DNA of 64,000 bases from Streptococcus hyointestinalis (GCF_900459405.1 NZ_UHFN01000007.1:434001-498000), one strand, 5' to 3'; positions 1 through 8,207 are shown, numbered from the stretch's first letter. The notes: generated by a model from the letters alone, not told the origin. Numbers and translations are program-made.

Positions 1-795
1 GGTACCCTCTTTAATTCCAGTGCCATTGTAGCGGACTCGGTGCATGATTTGGGAGATGCGCTAGCCATTGGTTTATCTTACTACTTTGAGCGCTTTTCAA
101 GGCGGGAGAGCGACGGTAACTACACGCTTGGTTACCTGCGCTTTAGCCTTCTAGGCGCCATGCTGACCTCGGTTATCCTCATTGTAGGTTCGCTCTTTGT
201 CCTGATTGAAAATGTCGGCAAGCTCTTTAACCCGCAGCCAGTCAACTATGACGGCATGCTGGTTTTAGGGATTCTAGCCGTTATTGTCAATGTGCTTGCC
301 AGTCGTGTTTTAGACGGTGAGCACTCAGAGCAGGAGTCGATTTTGAGCCTGCATTTCTTGGAGGATACGCTGGGTTGGCTGGCTGTGATTGTTGTTTCTA
401 TCATCTTACGCTTTACCGATTGGTACTTCCTTGACCCTTTATTGTCCCTTGTTATCGCAGTCTTTATCCTCTATAAAGCACTGCCAAAATTTATCTCCAA
501 TCTTCAAATCTTTTTAGAAAAACGCCCAGCGAGCTTGGCTATTGAACCGCTAAAGAGAGAAATGATGACGATTGACGGTCTAAAGGCTATCAATCAGCTC
601 AATGTCTGGTCGATTGATGGCAGACATCACATTGCTATGGTGCATATCGAGTGCCAAAAGGGCGCTGATATGGACTTGGTGCGAGACCAGATTCACCATA
701 TCTTTCAAGCGCACAATATTATCGAGTCAGCTGTCGAGTGTGACCGGAGTTCTTTTGAACACCATCACCATTGTTCGCCTATGGATTTTGAATAA
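1..795 (+). CDS. Cation diffusion facilitator (CDF) family metal exporter, 5' end cut by window
   Basis: The reading frame is open from base 1, so the gene begins outside the window. The visible 264 residues start in the middle of the family. They include the HDxxD metal-site motif (HDLGD, about residues 15-19 of the fragment), several hydrophobic membrane segments, and a C-terminal cytoplasmic domain ending in a His-rich tail (HHHH near the end). CDF proteins export Zn, Mn, Co or Fe in exchange for protons. The small metal-binding protein that follows fits a heavy-metal role. The substrate cannot be told from the sequence. Confidence 0.9.
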   Translation, partial: GTLFNSSAIVADSVHDLGDALAIGLSYYFERFSRRESDGNYTLGYLRFSLLGAMLTSVILIVGSLFVLIENVGKLFNPQPVNYDGMLVLGILAVIVNVLASRVLDGEHSEQESILSLHFLEDTLGWLAVIVVSIILRFTDWYFLDPLLSLVIAVFILYKALPKFISNLQIFLEKRPASLAIEPLKREMMTIDGLKAINQLNVWSIDGRHHIAMVHIECQKGADMDLVRDQIHHIFQAHNIIESAVECDRSSFEHHHHCSPMDFE

Positions 796-823
796 CCGTG
801 TATCATAGAAAGAAGGTATTCTT

Positions 824-1027
824 ATGGAAAAAACATATCAAGTATCAGGTATGAAATGTGAAGGGTGTGCAAACACCGTAACCGAAAAATTGAGCGCTGT
901 TCGTGGCGTTGAAAAAGTAGATGTTAACCTTGAAAAAGGGCAAGTCACTGTGACAGGTAAACCCTTCAAGCTCTCCCTAAAACGTGCTCTAAAAGACACT
1001 AAGTACGAGCTTGGCGATGAAGTCTAA
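824..1027 (+). CDS. Heavy-metal-associated (HMA) domain protein, CopZ-like metal chaperone
   Basis: This 67-residue protein is a single HMA domain with the metal-binding loop GMKCEGCA (CxxC, about residues 12-15) and the usual beta-alpha-beta-beta-alpha-beta pattern. Proteins of this type carry Cu(I) or similar soft metal ions to a transporter. It starts 28 bp after the CDF exporter, behind an AGAAGGT ribosome site, and is probably in the same transcript. No copper ATPase or CopY is seen nearby, so the partner could lie upstream of the window or be the CDF protein. It is followed by an intrinsic terminator. Confidence 0.88.
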   Translation: MEKTYQVSGMKCEGCANTVTEKLSAVRGVEKVDVNLEKGQVTVTGKPFKLSLKRALKDTKYELGDEV

Positions 1028-1030
1028 AAC

Positions 1031-1054
1031 AAAAAGCGACCTAGTCGCTTTTTT
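1031..1054 (+). terminator. Intrinsic terminator after the HMA gene
   Basis: Arms AAAAGCGAC and GTCGCTTTT enclose a 3-nt loop and a T run follows. It lies immediately after the stop codon at 1025-1027. Confidence 0.8.
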
Positions 1055-1057
1055 AGT

Positions 1058-1180
1058 TTACAGTGTAATTCCTGCAGCCTCTCGAGCTCGTCTGCGCTGC
1101 AAAAAGCCGACACGTGTCATGATATAGCCAAAGACAGCATAGGCAATGCTGAGAAAGACAAGGTCGTGGGGCGTAAAACA
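1058..1180 (-). pseudogene. Out-of-frame C-terminal end of the LtrA-family gene
   Basis: In the frame shifted by one from the LtrA ORF, codons from about 1180 down to a TAA at 1058-1060 encode a hydrophobic stretch (LVFLSIAYAVFGYIM) followed by a basic tail with RRR, then the stop. This looks like the genuine carboxyl end of the gene and overlaps the last 60 bp of the truncated ORF. Confidence 0.6.
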
Positions 1181-2205
1181 TAGAAAATCAAGCTAAATGC
1201 TAAGAGCCAAGTAGCATACTCAAGCAGGCTACGTCTACTGATACGATAGGTTTCACGATTGTAGATGGATGTTGACAGCAGCCCGACATAGTAGATATAA
1301 AGGGCTGCTAGGAAAAGGACAAAGCCAGTCTCTACATGGTGGTGGTTAGCGAAGAACTCGATACCGACTGTCATGAGATTGACCCCAATAACGAGAAGAA
1401 CGTGAGAGGCGACAAGCCCATGAGCACGTGTGATTTGATGATGTTCGATATTGAGATAGGTCTGTGAGATGTAGGCGATAAACATCATGGACATGCCGAC
1501 AAAGAAGGCAAAGCCAGCTATAGGATAGTCTGCTAGTGGATAGGTCTGGATAATACCAAGCACCGTCTCACCAAAGCTGATAATGGTAATCAACTGACAG
1601 CGCTCCACAAGGTGTGGAAAATTCATCAAGGTCTCATCAAAACGCTTGTAAAAGAAAAAGGGAAAGATAACTGGCAAGAGCCAAGCCACATAGAAATACT
1701 GACTCAGAAAGTGAGCTAGCCCAGCGTCTGCCACCTGTTTTAGGATGAGCAAGATAGCTGTCAAAAGTGCAAAGCCTAAGATTGCCCCCGTCAAAGTCCA
1801 CATGCTGACCTTGATGTCTTGTGTGAAGCCATGCTGCCGTCCTCGCATGTAGTACTGATAGACGATGAGCGCATAAGCCAGTATCAAGAGCCCATTGTAG
1901 ACGAGGACATCGACTGTCGTGTAGTTGAGCTTGCCGATATTAAGCGCAAAGTTCCCTACGATAAACATAGAAGGGATATTTGTAAAAATATCAAGCCGGT
2001 CACGCTCGCCGTATTTATTGAGGTGAAAATTTTGTTGCATCCATATGGATAGCACTAGGATACTTGAGATGATGAAGTTGAGAATGACTCCAAAAGCTAG
2101 ATGATCTTGGTGGAGCAGCGTCGTTAGGCGTCTGGTCGCATAGACAAAGACCAAATCATAAAACAATTCATAGTTTGAAACACGCTTAGCAACGATAGTA
2201 GGCAT
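1117..2205 (-). CDS. Low-temperature-requirement A (LtrA) family membrane protein, C-terminus frameshifted
   Basis: This protein has about ten hydrophobic segments and the family N-terminal signature (VSNYELFYDLVFVYA, about residues 9-23). LtrA proteins are membrane proteins of poorly known function, first linked to cold growth in Listeria. The open frame gives 362 residues and ends with an out-of-character tail. A different frame immediately downstream encodes a better end with a final hydrophobic segment and a basic tail. Adding one base to the A4 run at 1175-1178 (plus strand) joins the two. Either this copy is mutated or the base is a sequence error. The family call is firm; whether the protein works is uncertain. 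Confidence 0.8.
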   Translation of the reverse strand: MPTIVAKRVSNYELFYDLVFVYATRRLTTLLHQDHLAFGVILNFIISSILVLSIWMQQNFHLNKYGERDRLDIFTNIPSMFIVGNFALNIGKLNYTTVDVLVYNGLLILAYALIVYQYYMRGRQHGFTQDIKVSMWTLTGAILGFALLTAILLILKQVADAGLAHFLSQYFYVAWLLPVIFPFFFYKRFDETLMNFPHLVERCQLITIISFGETVLGIIQTYPLADYPIAGFAFFVGMSMMFIAYISQTYLNIEHHQITRAHGLVASHVLLVIGVNLMTVGIEFFANHHHVETGFVLFLAALYIYYVGLLSTSIYNRETYRISRRSLLEYATWLLAFSLIFYVLRPTTLSFSALPMLSLAIS

Positions 2206-2269
2206 AACATCTCTTTGTGTGTAGTTACTGGTTTTATTGTACTAAAAGTCACTTTGTTTGACAAGATTG

Positions 2270-2298
2270 TTTTCAGACGGCGCTAAAAATGGTAAACT
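2270..2298 (+). promoter_or_regulatory. Candidate promoter for the HAD phosphatase gene
   Basis: An extended -10 (TGG TAAACT, 2290-2298) lies 17 bp after a weak -35 (TTTTCA, 2270-2275). A TTGACA at 2258-2263 is also present but has poor spacing. Confidence 0.4.
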
Positions 2299-2338
2299 GA
2301 AAGTATAACCACAAGAACGCTAGAAATGAGGAGAAGAG

Positions 2339-3151
2339 ATGAGTGTAAAATTGATTGCCATTGACATGGACGGGACGCTTTTAAATAGCCAAAAGAAAAT
2401 CTCTGCTGAAAATATCGTTGCCATTCAAAAAGCCAGCCAAGCAGGTATCAAGATTGTCCTGTGTACAGGACGTCCAAAATCTGGGATTGTGCCCTACTTT
2501 GAGCAGTTGGGGCTGACGGATGAGGAGTACATCATCATGAACAACGGCTGTAGTGTTTACAACACTAAAAATTGGGACTTGATGGTTGCTGAGGAGTTGA
2601 CTTATGACGAGATTGAGCGCTTGGCGCAGGTTTGCGCTAGCTATCCTGAGGTCTGCTTGACGCTGACGGGAGATAAGAGTTACTATGCCTTGGCAGATGA
2701 GGTGCCTGACTTGGTGCAGTATGACGCTGGTCTTGTCTTTGACACGGCTAGAGCTGTTGATATGGCAGACTTAAAGGCAGAGGGTGAGCTGATTTTCCAA
2801 GCCATGTACATGGCAAAAAAAGAGTATCTAGATGTTTTCCAAGCGGCGGTAGATGGGGATTTGTCACAAGACTTTAGCACGGTGAGAAGTCAAGAATACA
2901 TCTACGAGGTCTTGCCACAAGGCGCTACCAAAGCTAGTGGGCTGAGACAGTTGGCGGAAAAACTGGACATCGAACCTGCTGAGATTATGGCGCTTGGGGA
3001 TGCCGCAAATGACATTGAAATGCTTGATTTTGCAGGCGTCAGTGTCGCTATGGGCAATGCCACAGACGACATCAAAAAAAGATGTCGCTACACGACAAGC
3101 TCAAACGACGACTATGGCGTCGCCAAAGCCATCTACGATTACGCTTTATAG
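2339..3151 (+). CDS. Cof-type HAD-IIB family hydrolase (probable sugar-phosphate phosphatase)
   Basis: The 270-residue protein has HAD motif I DMDGT (residues 9-13, nucleophile and acid/base aspartates), the motif II threonine in LCTGRP, a capping domain in the middle, a motif III lysine, and motif IV in MALGDAANDIEML. Cof/YidA proteins dephosphorylate sugar phosphates and similar small molecules in the cytoplasm. A strong ribosome site (GAGGAGAAGAG) precedes the ATG. The gene stands alone between the divergent LtrA gene and a small membrane-protein gene 15 bp downstream, which may be co-transcribed. The natural substrate is not apparent. Confidence 0.9.
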   Translation: MSVKLIAIDMDGTLLNSQKKISAENIVAIQKASQAGIKIVLCTGRPKSGIVPYFEQLGLTDEEYIIMNNGCSVYNTKNWDLMVAEELTYDEIERLAQVCASYPEVCLTLTGDKSYYALADEVPDLVQYDAGLVFDTARAVDMADLKAEGELIFQAMYMAKKEYLDVFQAAVDGDLSQDFSTVRSQEYIYEVLPQGATKASGLRQLAEKLDIEPAEIMALGDAANDIEMLDFAGVSVAMGNATDDIKKRCRYTTSSNDDYGVAKAIYDYAL

Positions 3152-3166
3152 AATAGAGAGGTTAGT

Positions 3167-3301
3167 ATGAAAAAATTAAGCCCTCGTTTTCTAGCTGTGC
3201 TGGTGCTATCGCTTATCATGTTGGTAGGCTTTGCTTTTAACCAATACTATCTAGGACTGGCTGCCCTTGTTGTTATCGCAGCAGTTGTGGGGGTCAAATA
3301 A
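3167..3301 (+). CDS. Small hydrophobic membrane protein (44 aa), function unknown
   Basis: An ORF of 44 codons (ATG 3167, TAA 3299-3301) begins 15 bp after the HAD gene with GAGAGGT as ribosome site. The protein starts with a basic segment (MKKLSPRF), then has two hydrophobic stretches separated by a short FNQYYLG turn and ends in VGVK. It could be a two-helix hairpin in the membrane or a cleaved peptide. I do not recognise a family. The close spacing and good start context argue that it is a real gene. Confidence 0.6.
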   Translation: MKKLSPRFLAVLVLSLIMLVGFAFNQYYLGLAALVVIAAVVGVK

Positions 3302-3302
3302 A

Positions 3303-3327
3303 AACCACCTTAGTAAAAAAGGTGGTT
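3303..3327 (-). terminator. Intrinsic terminator of the TetR gene
   Basis: Arms AACCACCTT and AAGGTGGTT enclose a 7-nt A-rich loop. The T run follows on the minus strand, so it serves the TetR gene, whose stop codon lies in the hairpin arm. Confidence 0.7.
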
Positions 3328-3883
3328 AGGGCAGAAGTGGCAACCCAATACCAGCTAGCTCTTCCTCAGAGACGCTCATGTCCTCAGCTACCCATTTCTC
3401 AAGAACAGAGATGATGGCATTGCTCCAAAAGGAGATGATGTACTGAGAGAGCTGTTTGCCGGTCAATTTTTGATAGGCACGCAGGCGCTTAGCCACGATA
3501 GCGATGAGAAGCTTTTCGCTATTTTGCCGAAAGAGAATAGCAAGAAGCTGCCCCTCTTTTTTAGCCTCGCTAAAAAGATAGAGCCAAGCTTGGTAGGTCT
3601 GAGTCTTTAGATTAAAGGGCTTGAGCCCAGCAAATATCCGCTTGACACTGCCTTCTAAGATACTCTCGAAAATAGCCTCCTTACTCTTATAATTACGATA
3701 ATAAGCATTGCGAGAAACGCCAGCTCTTTTGACCAGCTCGGAGATAGAAATACTAGCCAGCTCCTTACTCTCAAGCAGAGCCAGAAGTGCTGTCTCCAAG
3801 GCTTCACGGGTCAGTCGTCTGTGTTCCTTGTTATACTGGCTAAGATTTTGCAGTGATTTTTGAGAGATACTACTTTCCGACAA
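3326..3883 (-). CDS. TetR/AcrR family transcriptional regulator
   Basis: This 185-residue protein has an N-terminal helix-turn-helix of the TetR type (about residues 26-72; ISISELVKRAGVSRNAYYRNYKSKEAIF) and a divergent all-helical ligand domain, as in the DhaS/TetR_C group. TetR proteins usually repress neighbouring genes and release DNA on ligand binding. It is transcribed divergently from a degV gene. A near-palindrome ACATCCGAATGT at 3905-3916, just upstream of its start, is a plausible operator. The ligand and target are unknown. Confidence 0.88.
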   Translation of the reverse strand: MSESSISQKSLQNLSQYNKEHRRLTREALETALLALLESKELASISISELVKRAGVSRNAYYRNYKSKEAIFESILEGSVKRIFAGLKPFNLKTQTYQAWLYLFSEAKKEGQLLAILFRQNSEKLLIAIVAKRLRAYQKLTGKQLSQYIISFWSNAIISVLEKWVAEDMSVSEEELAGIGLPLLP

Positions 3884-3904
3884 GACACTTTCCCCCTTCT
3901 TGTA

Positions 3905-3916
3905 ACATCCGAATGT
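3905..3916. promoter_or_regulatory. Candidate TetR operator
   Basis: The near-palindrome ACATCCGAATGT has complementary outer ACAT/ATGT and lies 22 bp upstream of the tetR start, in the 170-bp region shared with divergent degV. A TATACT -10-like box for rightward transcription lies at 4010-4015. Confidence 0.35.
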
Positions 3917-4053
3917 TTTTTTGCTACCTAAACGGCAAAGTAGTGATATACTTTAATTAAGTAACGAATTCAGAATGAGTTTTACTAACTTGTTCTTATT
4001 TTAATCAACTATACTTTGTTTGTCAAACTAATTGAGATTGAGGAGGAAATGTT

Positions 4054-4905
4054 ATGACTTGGAAAATTGTAGTCGATTCGGCTTGTGATATAATGACGCT
4101 ACCAACAGATGATGTGGCTATTGCTTATGAGCGTGTGCCTTTTATCATCCAGATTGGAAATGAAATGTATGTGGATGATGAGGGGCTTGATGTTGAGCAA
4201 TTGATGAGGGCTATGGACGCTTCAGACAGCGCAGCAGCTTCTGCTTGCCCTAGTCCAGACCGCTTTTTAGAAGCTTATAATGGCGCTGACAATGTGATTG
4301 CCATCACCATTACCAGCCAGATGTCAGGTAGCCACAACAGCGCCTTTCTAGCCAAAAAGATGTTAGAGGAAGATTATCCCAAGACCAATATTCACTTGAT
4401 TGACTCTTTGTCTGCAGGTGGTGAGATTGATTTGTTGGTCTTAGAGCTGGTGCGCTTGATCAACCAAGGACTGACTTTTGAGGAAGTGGTTGACAAAATC
4501 ACGGCTTATCAAAAGCAAACCAAGCTCCTTTTTGCCCTATCAAAAGTGGATAATCTAGTTAAAAATGGACGTCTGTCAAAACTTGTCGGTAAAGTCGTTG
4601 GGCTCTTAAACATCCGCTTGGTCGGTGAAGCAAGTCCAGAGGGTACGCTAGAAGTGCTCGAAAAACCACGCGGACAAAAGAAAGCCCTGCAAAGAATCTA
4701 TCAAGAACTGAAACAACATGGCTACGCAGGTGGACGCTTAGTAATCGCCCATCAGGACAACGCTAAGTTCTGTAAGCAGCTGACAGAACTGATTGAGAGT
4801 GATTTTCCTGAAGCTGCTATTTCCATTTACCCGACATCGGGCTTGTGCAGTTTTTACGCTGAACAGGGTGGTGTCATGATTGGTTATGAAACGCAAAAAA
4901 TCTGA
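4054..4905 (+). CDS. DegV family fatty-acid-binding protein
   Basis: The 283-residue protein has the DegV fold signature: an N-terminal VVDSACD (residues 6-12), ITITSQMSGSHNSA in the middle (the conserved loop that contacts the fatty-acid head group) and a C-terminal domain of alternating strands and helices. DegV/FakB-type proteins hold a fatty acid for phosphorylation by FakA. Streptococci carry several, with different acyl preferences, which cannot be read here. The gene has a good ribosome site (GAGGAGG) and its own terminator, and is divergent from tetR. Confidence 0.9.
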   Translation: MTWKIVVDSACDIMTLPTDDVAIAYERVPFIIQIGNEMYVDDEGLDVEQLMRAMDASDSAAASACPSPDRFLEAYNGADNVIAITITSQMSGSHNSAFLAKKMLEEDYPKTNIHLIDSLSAGGEIDLLVLELVRLINQGLTFEEVVDKITAYQKQTKLLFALSKVDNLVKNGRLSKLVGKVVGLLNIRLVGEASPEGTLEVLEKPRGQKKALQRIYQELKQHGYAGGRLVIAHQDNAKFCKQLTELIESDFPEAAISIYPTSGLCSFYAEQGGVMIGYETQKI

Positions 4906-4922
4906 GCTTAGCTCAGATTTTT
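4895..4922. terminator. Bidirectional intrinsic terminator between degV and the YgjV-type gene
   Basis: A-rich arm ending TCTGAGC, loop TTA, arm GCTCAGA followed by T5. It overlaps the degV stop codon and also lies just past the stop of the convergent gene. Confidence 0.75.
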
Positions 4923-4931
4923 ATAATGCTT

Positions 4932-5441
4932 CTACGAGGTTTTCTTTTGGTAAAAACGCCAAATCGACACAGCACTTAATAGCGTAATCACGATGTCCAT
5001 GATGGCAGCAGGATAAGCACGAATGGTGACGTCATAGATAAACCACAAGAGCATGTTTTCAATGATGACAAAGCGTAAAATCTGTGTGGATGAGGTCATC
5101 TGGATAGCAATTGTGTAGGAAACACTAGCTACGATAGGCAAAAAGCCGATATAGCCTAGACGATTGAAGTAATAGCCCAACACGATTTGGATGATGACTA
5201 GGATAAGTGTCGTCAAGCGATTGTCACGCTTTGTGATAGCAAGTGTATTTCTCACGATGGATACAGCGATAGTAAGCGCACCTGTGAGTCCACCTAAGAG
5301 GAGGTTTGCAATCAGGGTAAAGATATAATCACTCACCTGCCAGAGCAGCATGTGCTTTTTAGATGGATTGAAGGTTGAGATGGCTAGGCAGATAGCTCCG
5401 ATACTGGAGAAAACAAGCCCAATACTTGTATTATTGAGCAT
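4932..5441 (-). CDS. YgjV family inner-membrane protein
   Basis: The 169-residue protein has five to six hydrophobic segments and the family features of YgjV-type proteins (FNPSKKHMLLWQ near residue 25; the conserved RNTLAI after the third segment). The function of the family is unknown. The start overlaps the last 11 bp of the gene upstream, so the two are probably translated from one mRNA. Confidence 0.75.
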   Translation of the reverse strand: MLNNTSIGLVFSSIGAICLAISTFNPSKKHMLLWQVSDYIFTLIANLLLGGLTGALTIAVSIVRNTLAITKRDNRLTTLILVIIQIVLGYYFNRLGYIGFLPIVASVSYTIAIQMTSSTQILRFVIIENMLLWFIYDVTIRAYPAAIMDIVITLLSAVSIWRFYQKKTS

Positions 5442-5973
5442 AATCTGTCGTTAGAGCTGCTGAGCCAGTTTCGTCCTCGTAGGTGTCTGTGTAGCTTTGT
5501 GTAGCCGTAGCAGCTGCTGAAACGGCTTGGCTGATAGTGTCAAGCTCTGCCTGTAAGTTGGCTTTAGAGGTTGCGTCGCTAACTTTGTTAATCGCTTCTT
5601 GAGCAGCATTGACACTATCTGCTGTTCTTAGGCTATCTGCTGTTGTGATAGCGAGATTGGCTGCGATGACGTTGAGCTCTTCTTGCAGTTGAGCCTTTTT
5701 AGTGCCATCACTGACCTTGTCAATCTCCGCTTGAAGAGAGCTGATACCGTCTTGTGTTGGATTGGCTTTGAGGCTTGCTAGGCTTTGCTCAATGTTAGTG
5801 GTATCTTCCTCGCTAGTGGAGCTAGAAGTGGTAGTAGACTGGCTTGACGTTTGATAGTCAATCTTTTCAGCCTTGCTTTCACTATCTCTAAAGATGAAAA
5901 AAGCTGCTCCTAAAAAGATAACCAAAATAATACTCAAAATAAAGAAGAAAAATTCACTCTTTGACTGTTTCAT
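5431..5973 (-). CDS. Membrane-anchored extracellular protein with two helical repeats
   Basis: This protein is 180 residues long. A basic N-terminus and one strongly hydrophobic segment (about residues 8-27) form a signal anchor. A Ser/Thr-rich linker follows (about residues 41-58), then two imperfect repeats of about 31 residues (about 75-106 and 120-152) that share the pattern A.xxIxKVSDxTxKAxLQxEL, then a Tyr/Thr-rich tail. Helical repeats of this kind occur in streptococcal surface proteins, but no LPXTG sorting signal is present. The function is not known. The last 11 bp overlap the YgjV-type gene. Confidence 0.6.
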   Translation of the reverse strand: MKQSKSEFFFFILSIILVIFLGAAFFIFRDSESKAEKIDYQTSSQSTTTSSSTSEEDTTNIEQSLASLKANPTQDGISSLQAEIDKVSDGTKKAQLQEELNVIAANLAITTADSLRTADSVNAAQEAINKVSDATSKANLQAELDTISQAVSAAATATQSYTDTYEDETGSAALTTDYAQ

Positions 5974-6114
5974 GGAAACTCCTTAAAAAGATATTCATCT
6001 CATTATACCCTTAATTGCGCCAAAAGAAAAGCTAAAATTAAGAATAAATTAAGCCAAACGCCAAATAAGTACACACTTTTTATGGTAGCGGTTTATTTTT
6101 GGAGATTAAATCTG

Positions 6115-6143
6115 TTGACGTGCCAGACAAAAAGGGATAAACT
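6115..6143 (+). promoter_or_regulatory. Promoter of the aldo/keto reductase gene
   Basis: TTGACG (6115-6120) and TAAACT (6138-6143) are spaced 17 bp apart, 22 bp before the ATG and just ahead of an AAAAGGAGGG ribosome site at 6151-6160. This also shows that the upstream in-frame start at 6082 is not used. Confidence 0.65.
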
Positions 6144-6165
6144 AAGTAAAAAAAGGAGGGCTATT

Positions 6166-7008
6166 ATGACAAAGACCTACACATTAAACAACGGAAAAAT
6201 TATCCCTGCTATTGGTTTTGGAACCTTTAAAGCAAAAGACGGTGAAGAAGCTTATCAGTCTACTTTAGCCGCTCTCAAAGCAGGCTATCGCCATATCGAC
6301 ACAGCAGCTGTCTATGGCAATGAAGAAAGTGTCGGACGTGCGATCAAAGACTCAGGGCTAAGTCGAGAAGAGCTTTTCATCACGACAAAACTCTGGAACA
6401 CAGCTCACACCAAGGAAGAAGCTCATCAAGCCTTGAATGAATCACTAGCTAAACTAGGGCTTGACTATGTTGACTTGTACTTGGTGCATTGGCCAAATCC
6501 AAAACCGCTTCGTGACGGCGCTTGGAAAAAGCGTAATGCTGACATTTGGCAAGCGCTTGAAGAGGAAGTGGCACTCGGTCGTGTGCGCTCTATTGGTGTC
6601 AGCAACTTTATGGTACACCACCTAGAAGCGCTATTTGAAACAGCAACTATCACTCCTGCGGTCAATCAAATCCGCCTAGCACCAGGTGTCTTACAAGAAG
6701 AGGTTGTTGCTTATTGTCAGGACAAAAATATCTTGCTAGAAGCTTGGGGACCATTTGGTCAAGGGGAGCTCTTTAGCCACCCAGTAGCTAAAAGTTTGGC
6801 TGAAAAATATCAAGTCACAATTGCTCAACTAGCTCTTATCTGGAGTCTTGCTCACGGCTTTTTGCCATTGCCTAAGTCTATAACGCCTGAGCGTATCACA
6901 TCAAACCTAGATATCCCAGATATGACTCTAATCGCTGAGGATATGAAAGCACTTGATACACTCTCTGGCGTCTCAGGAGCGTCTGACCCAGACCAAGTTG
7001 ACTTTTAG
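6166..7008 (+). CDS. Aldo/keto reductase
   Basis: The 280-residue NADPH-dependent oxidoreductase has a (beta/alpha)8 barrel. Catalytic residues are visible: Asp in HIDTAAVYGNE (with the catalytic Tyr in VYGNE), the Lys in TKLW and the His in LVHWPNP. The cofactor-binding end is LPKSITPERI. It resembles the 2,5-diketo-gluconate reductase-like group. The ATG at 6166 was preferred over an in-frame start at 6082 because it follows a near-perfect Shine-Dalgarno sequence and the longer N-terminus is unlike the family. It is probably a single-gene unit acting on small aldehydes and ketones. Confidence 0.92.
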   Translation: MTKTYTLNNGKIIPAIGFGTFKAKDGEEAYQSTLAALKAGYRHIDTAAVYGNEESVGRAIKDSGLSREELFITTKLWNTAHTKEEAHQALNESLAKLGLDYVDLYLVHWPNPKPLRDGAWKKRNADIWQALEEEVALGRVRSIGVSNFMVHHLEALFETATITPAVNQIRLAPGVLQEEVVAYCQDKNILLEAWGPFGQGELFSHPVAKSLAEKYQVTIAQLALIWSLAHGFLPLPKSITPERITSNLDIPDMTLIAEDMKALDTLSGVSGASDPDQVDF

Positions 7009-7018
7009 TAGATAAGCA

Positions 7019-7047
7019 TGGACAAAAGTCACTAGTTTTGCTATAAT
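7019..7047 (+). promoter_or_regulatory. Promoter of the glyQS T-box operon
   Basis: TGGACA (7019-7024) and a perfect TATAAT (7042-7047) are spaced 17 bp apart, directly upstream of the T-box leader. Confidence 0.8.
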
Positions 7048-7055
7048 TACCCTTG

Positions 7056-7240
7056 TAAAAAGAGAAAATAACACCTTGTGGGTTTCAAAAGCGAGCTTGG
7101 AGTTGGTGTGAGCCAGGCGGAGCCTAGTGTGATTGGCGCTCTTTTGCTATGTTTGATAAACCAATGAAGTTATAAATTAGGGTGGAACCGCGTACCAACG
7201 CCCCTATGTTTTGCATAGGTGTGTGGGCGGTTCTTTTTAT
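7056..7240 (+). promoter_or_regulatory. T-box riboswitch leader (glycine specific)
   Basis: The leader RNA lies between the promoter and glyQ. It contains the invariant T-box sequence AGGGTGGAACCGCG at 7179-7192, followed by a terminator built from GAACCGC...GCGGTTC and a T run near 7230-7240. Stem I is formed by AAAAGCGAG near 7087 and the complementary GCGCTCTTTT near 7137. GGC at 7135-7137, followed by a purine, is the likely specifier codon, which pairs with the glycine tRNA anticodon GCC. Uncharged tRNA-Gly stabilises the antiterminator and turns on glyQS. The downstream genes agree with the specifier. Confidence 0.9.
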
Positions 7241-7279
7241 TTATCGCTTACATTAGGCTAATAGGAGGATACCGATAAG

Positions 7280-8194
7280 ATGTCACAAAAATTAACCTTC
7301 CAAGAAATCATTTTGACGCTCCAGCAGTATTGGAACGACCAAGGCTGTATGCTCATGCAGGCTTATGACAATGAAAAAGGGGCAGGAACCATGAGCCCGT
7401 ATACATTTTTGCGTGCTATTGGACCTGAGCCATGGAATGCAGCTTACGTAGAGCCTAGCCGTCGTCCTGCAGATGGACGCTACGGGGAAAACCCAAACCG
7501 TCTCTACCAACACCACCAATTCCAAGTGGTTATGAAACCAAGTCCAAGCAACATCCAAGAGCTCTACCTCAAGTCACTAGAGCTTTTGGGGATCAATCCG
7601 CTTGAGCACGACATTCGCTTTGTAGAGGACAACTGGGAAAACCCGTCAACAGGTTCAGCTGGTCTTGGTTGGGAAGTCTGGCTTGATGGTATGGAAATCA
7701 CTCAGTTCACTTACTTCCAACAAGTCGGAGGTCTTGCGACACAACCTGTCACTGCCGAGGTGACTTACGGTTTAGAGCGCTTGGCGTCTTATATCCAAGA
7801 GGTCGACTCTGTCTATGATATTGAGTGGGCTCCTGGCATTAAGTACGGTGAAATCTTTAAGCAACCTGAGTACGAACACTCAAAATACAGCTTTGAAGTG
7901 TCAGATCAAGACATGTTGCTTGAAAACTTTGACAAGTTTGAAGCAGAAGCAAAGCGTGCGCTAGAAGATAACCTAGTACACCCAGCATATGATTATGTAC
8001 TCAAGTGCTCACATACCTTTAACTTGCTTGACGCCCGAGGTGCGGTGTCTGTAACAGAGCGTGCTGGCTATATCGCCCGCATTCGTAATCTCGCTCGTGT
8101 GGTCGCAAAGACCTTTGTCGCTGAGCGTAAGCGTCTAGGCTATCCGCTTCTTGACGAAGAGACACGCCGTGAATTATTAGCAAAAGAAGACTAA
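7280..8194 (+). CDS. glyQ: Glycine--tRNA ligase alpha subunit
   Basis: The 304-residue alpha chain of the bacterial alpha2-beta2 glycyl-tRNA synthetase carries the catalytic class II core. Motifs seen include [27 protein letters not shown] near the N-terminus, [19 protein letters not shown] (motif 2 region) and VTYGLERLA. Length and sequence are as usual for the family. It is the first gene after the glycine T-box and is followed after 13 bp by glyS. ATG follows TAGGAGGAT. It attaches glycine to tRNA-Gly. Confidence 0.97.
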   Translation: MSQKLTFQEIILTLQQYWNDQGCMLMQAYDNEKGAGTMSPYTFLRAIGPEPWNAAYVEPSRRPADGRYGENPNRLYQHHQFQVVMKPSPSNIQELYLKSLELLGINPLEHDIRFVEDNWENPSTGSAGLGWEVWLDGMEITQFTYFQQVGGLATQPVTAEVTYGLERLASYIQEVDSVYDIEWAPGIKYGEIFKQPEYEHSKYSFEVSDQDMLLENFDKFEAEAKRALEDNLVHPAYDYVLKCSHTFNLLDARGAVSVTERAGYIARIRNLARVVAKTFVAERKRLGYPLLDEETRRELLAKED

Positions 8195-8207
8195 GAAAGG
8201 AGCTATC

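Noticed and set aside
6082..6165. N-terminal extension of the aldo/keto reductase
   Set aside because: It covers the promoter and ribosome site, and the extra residues do not resemble the family.
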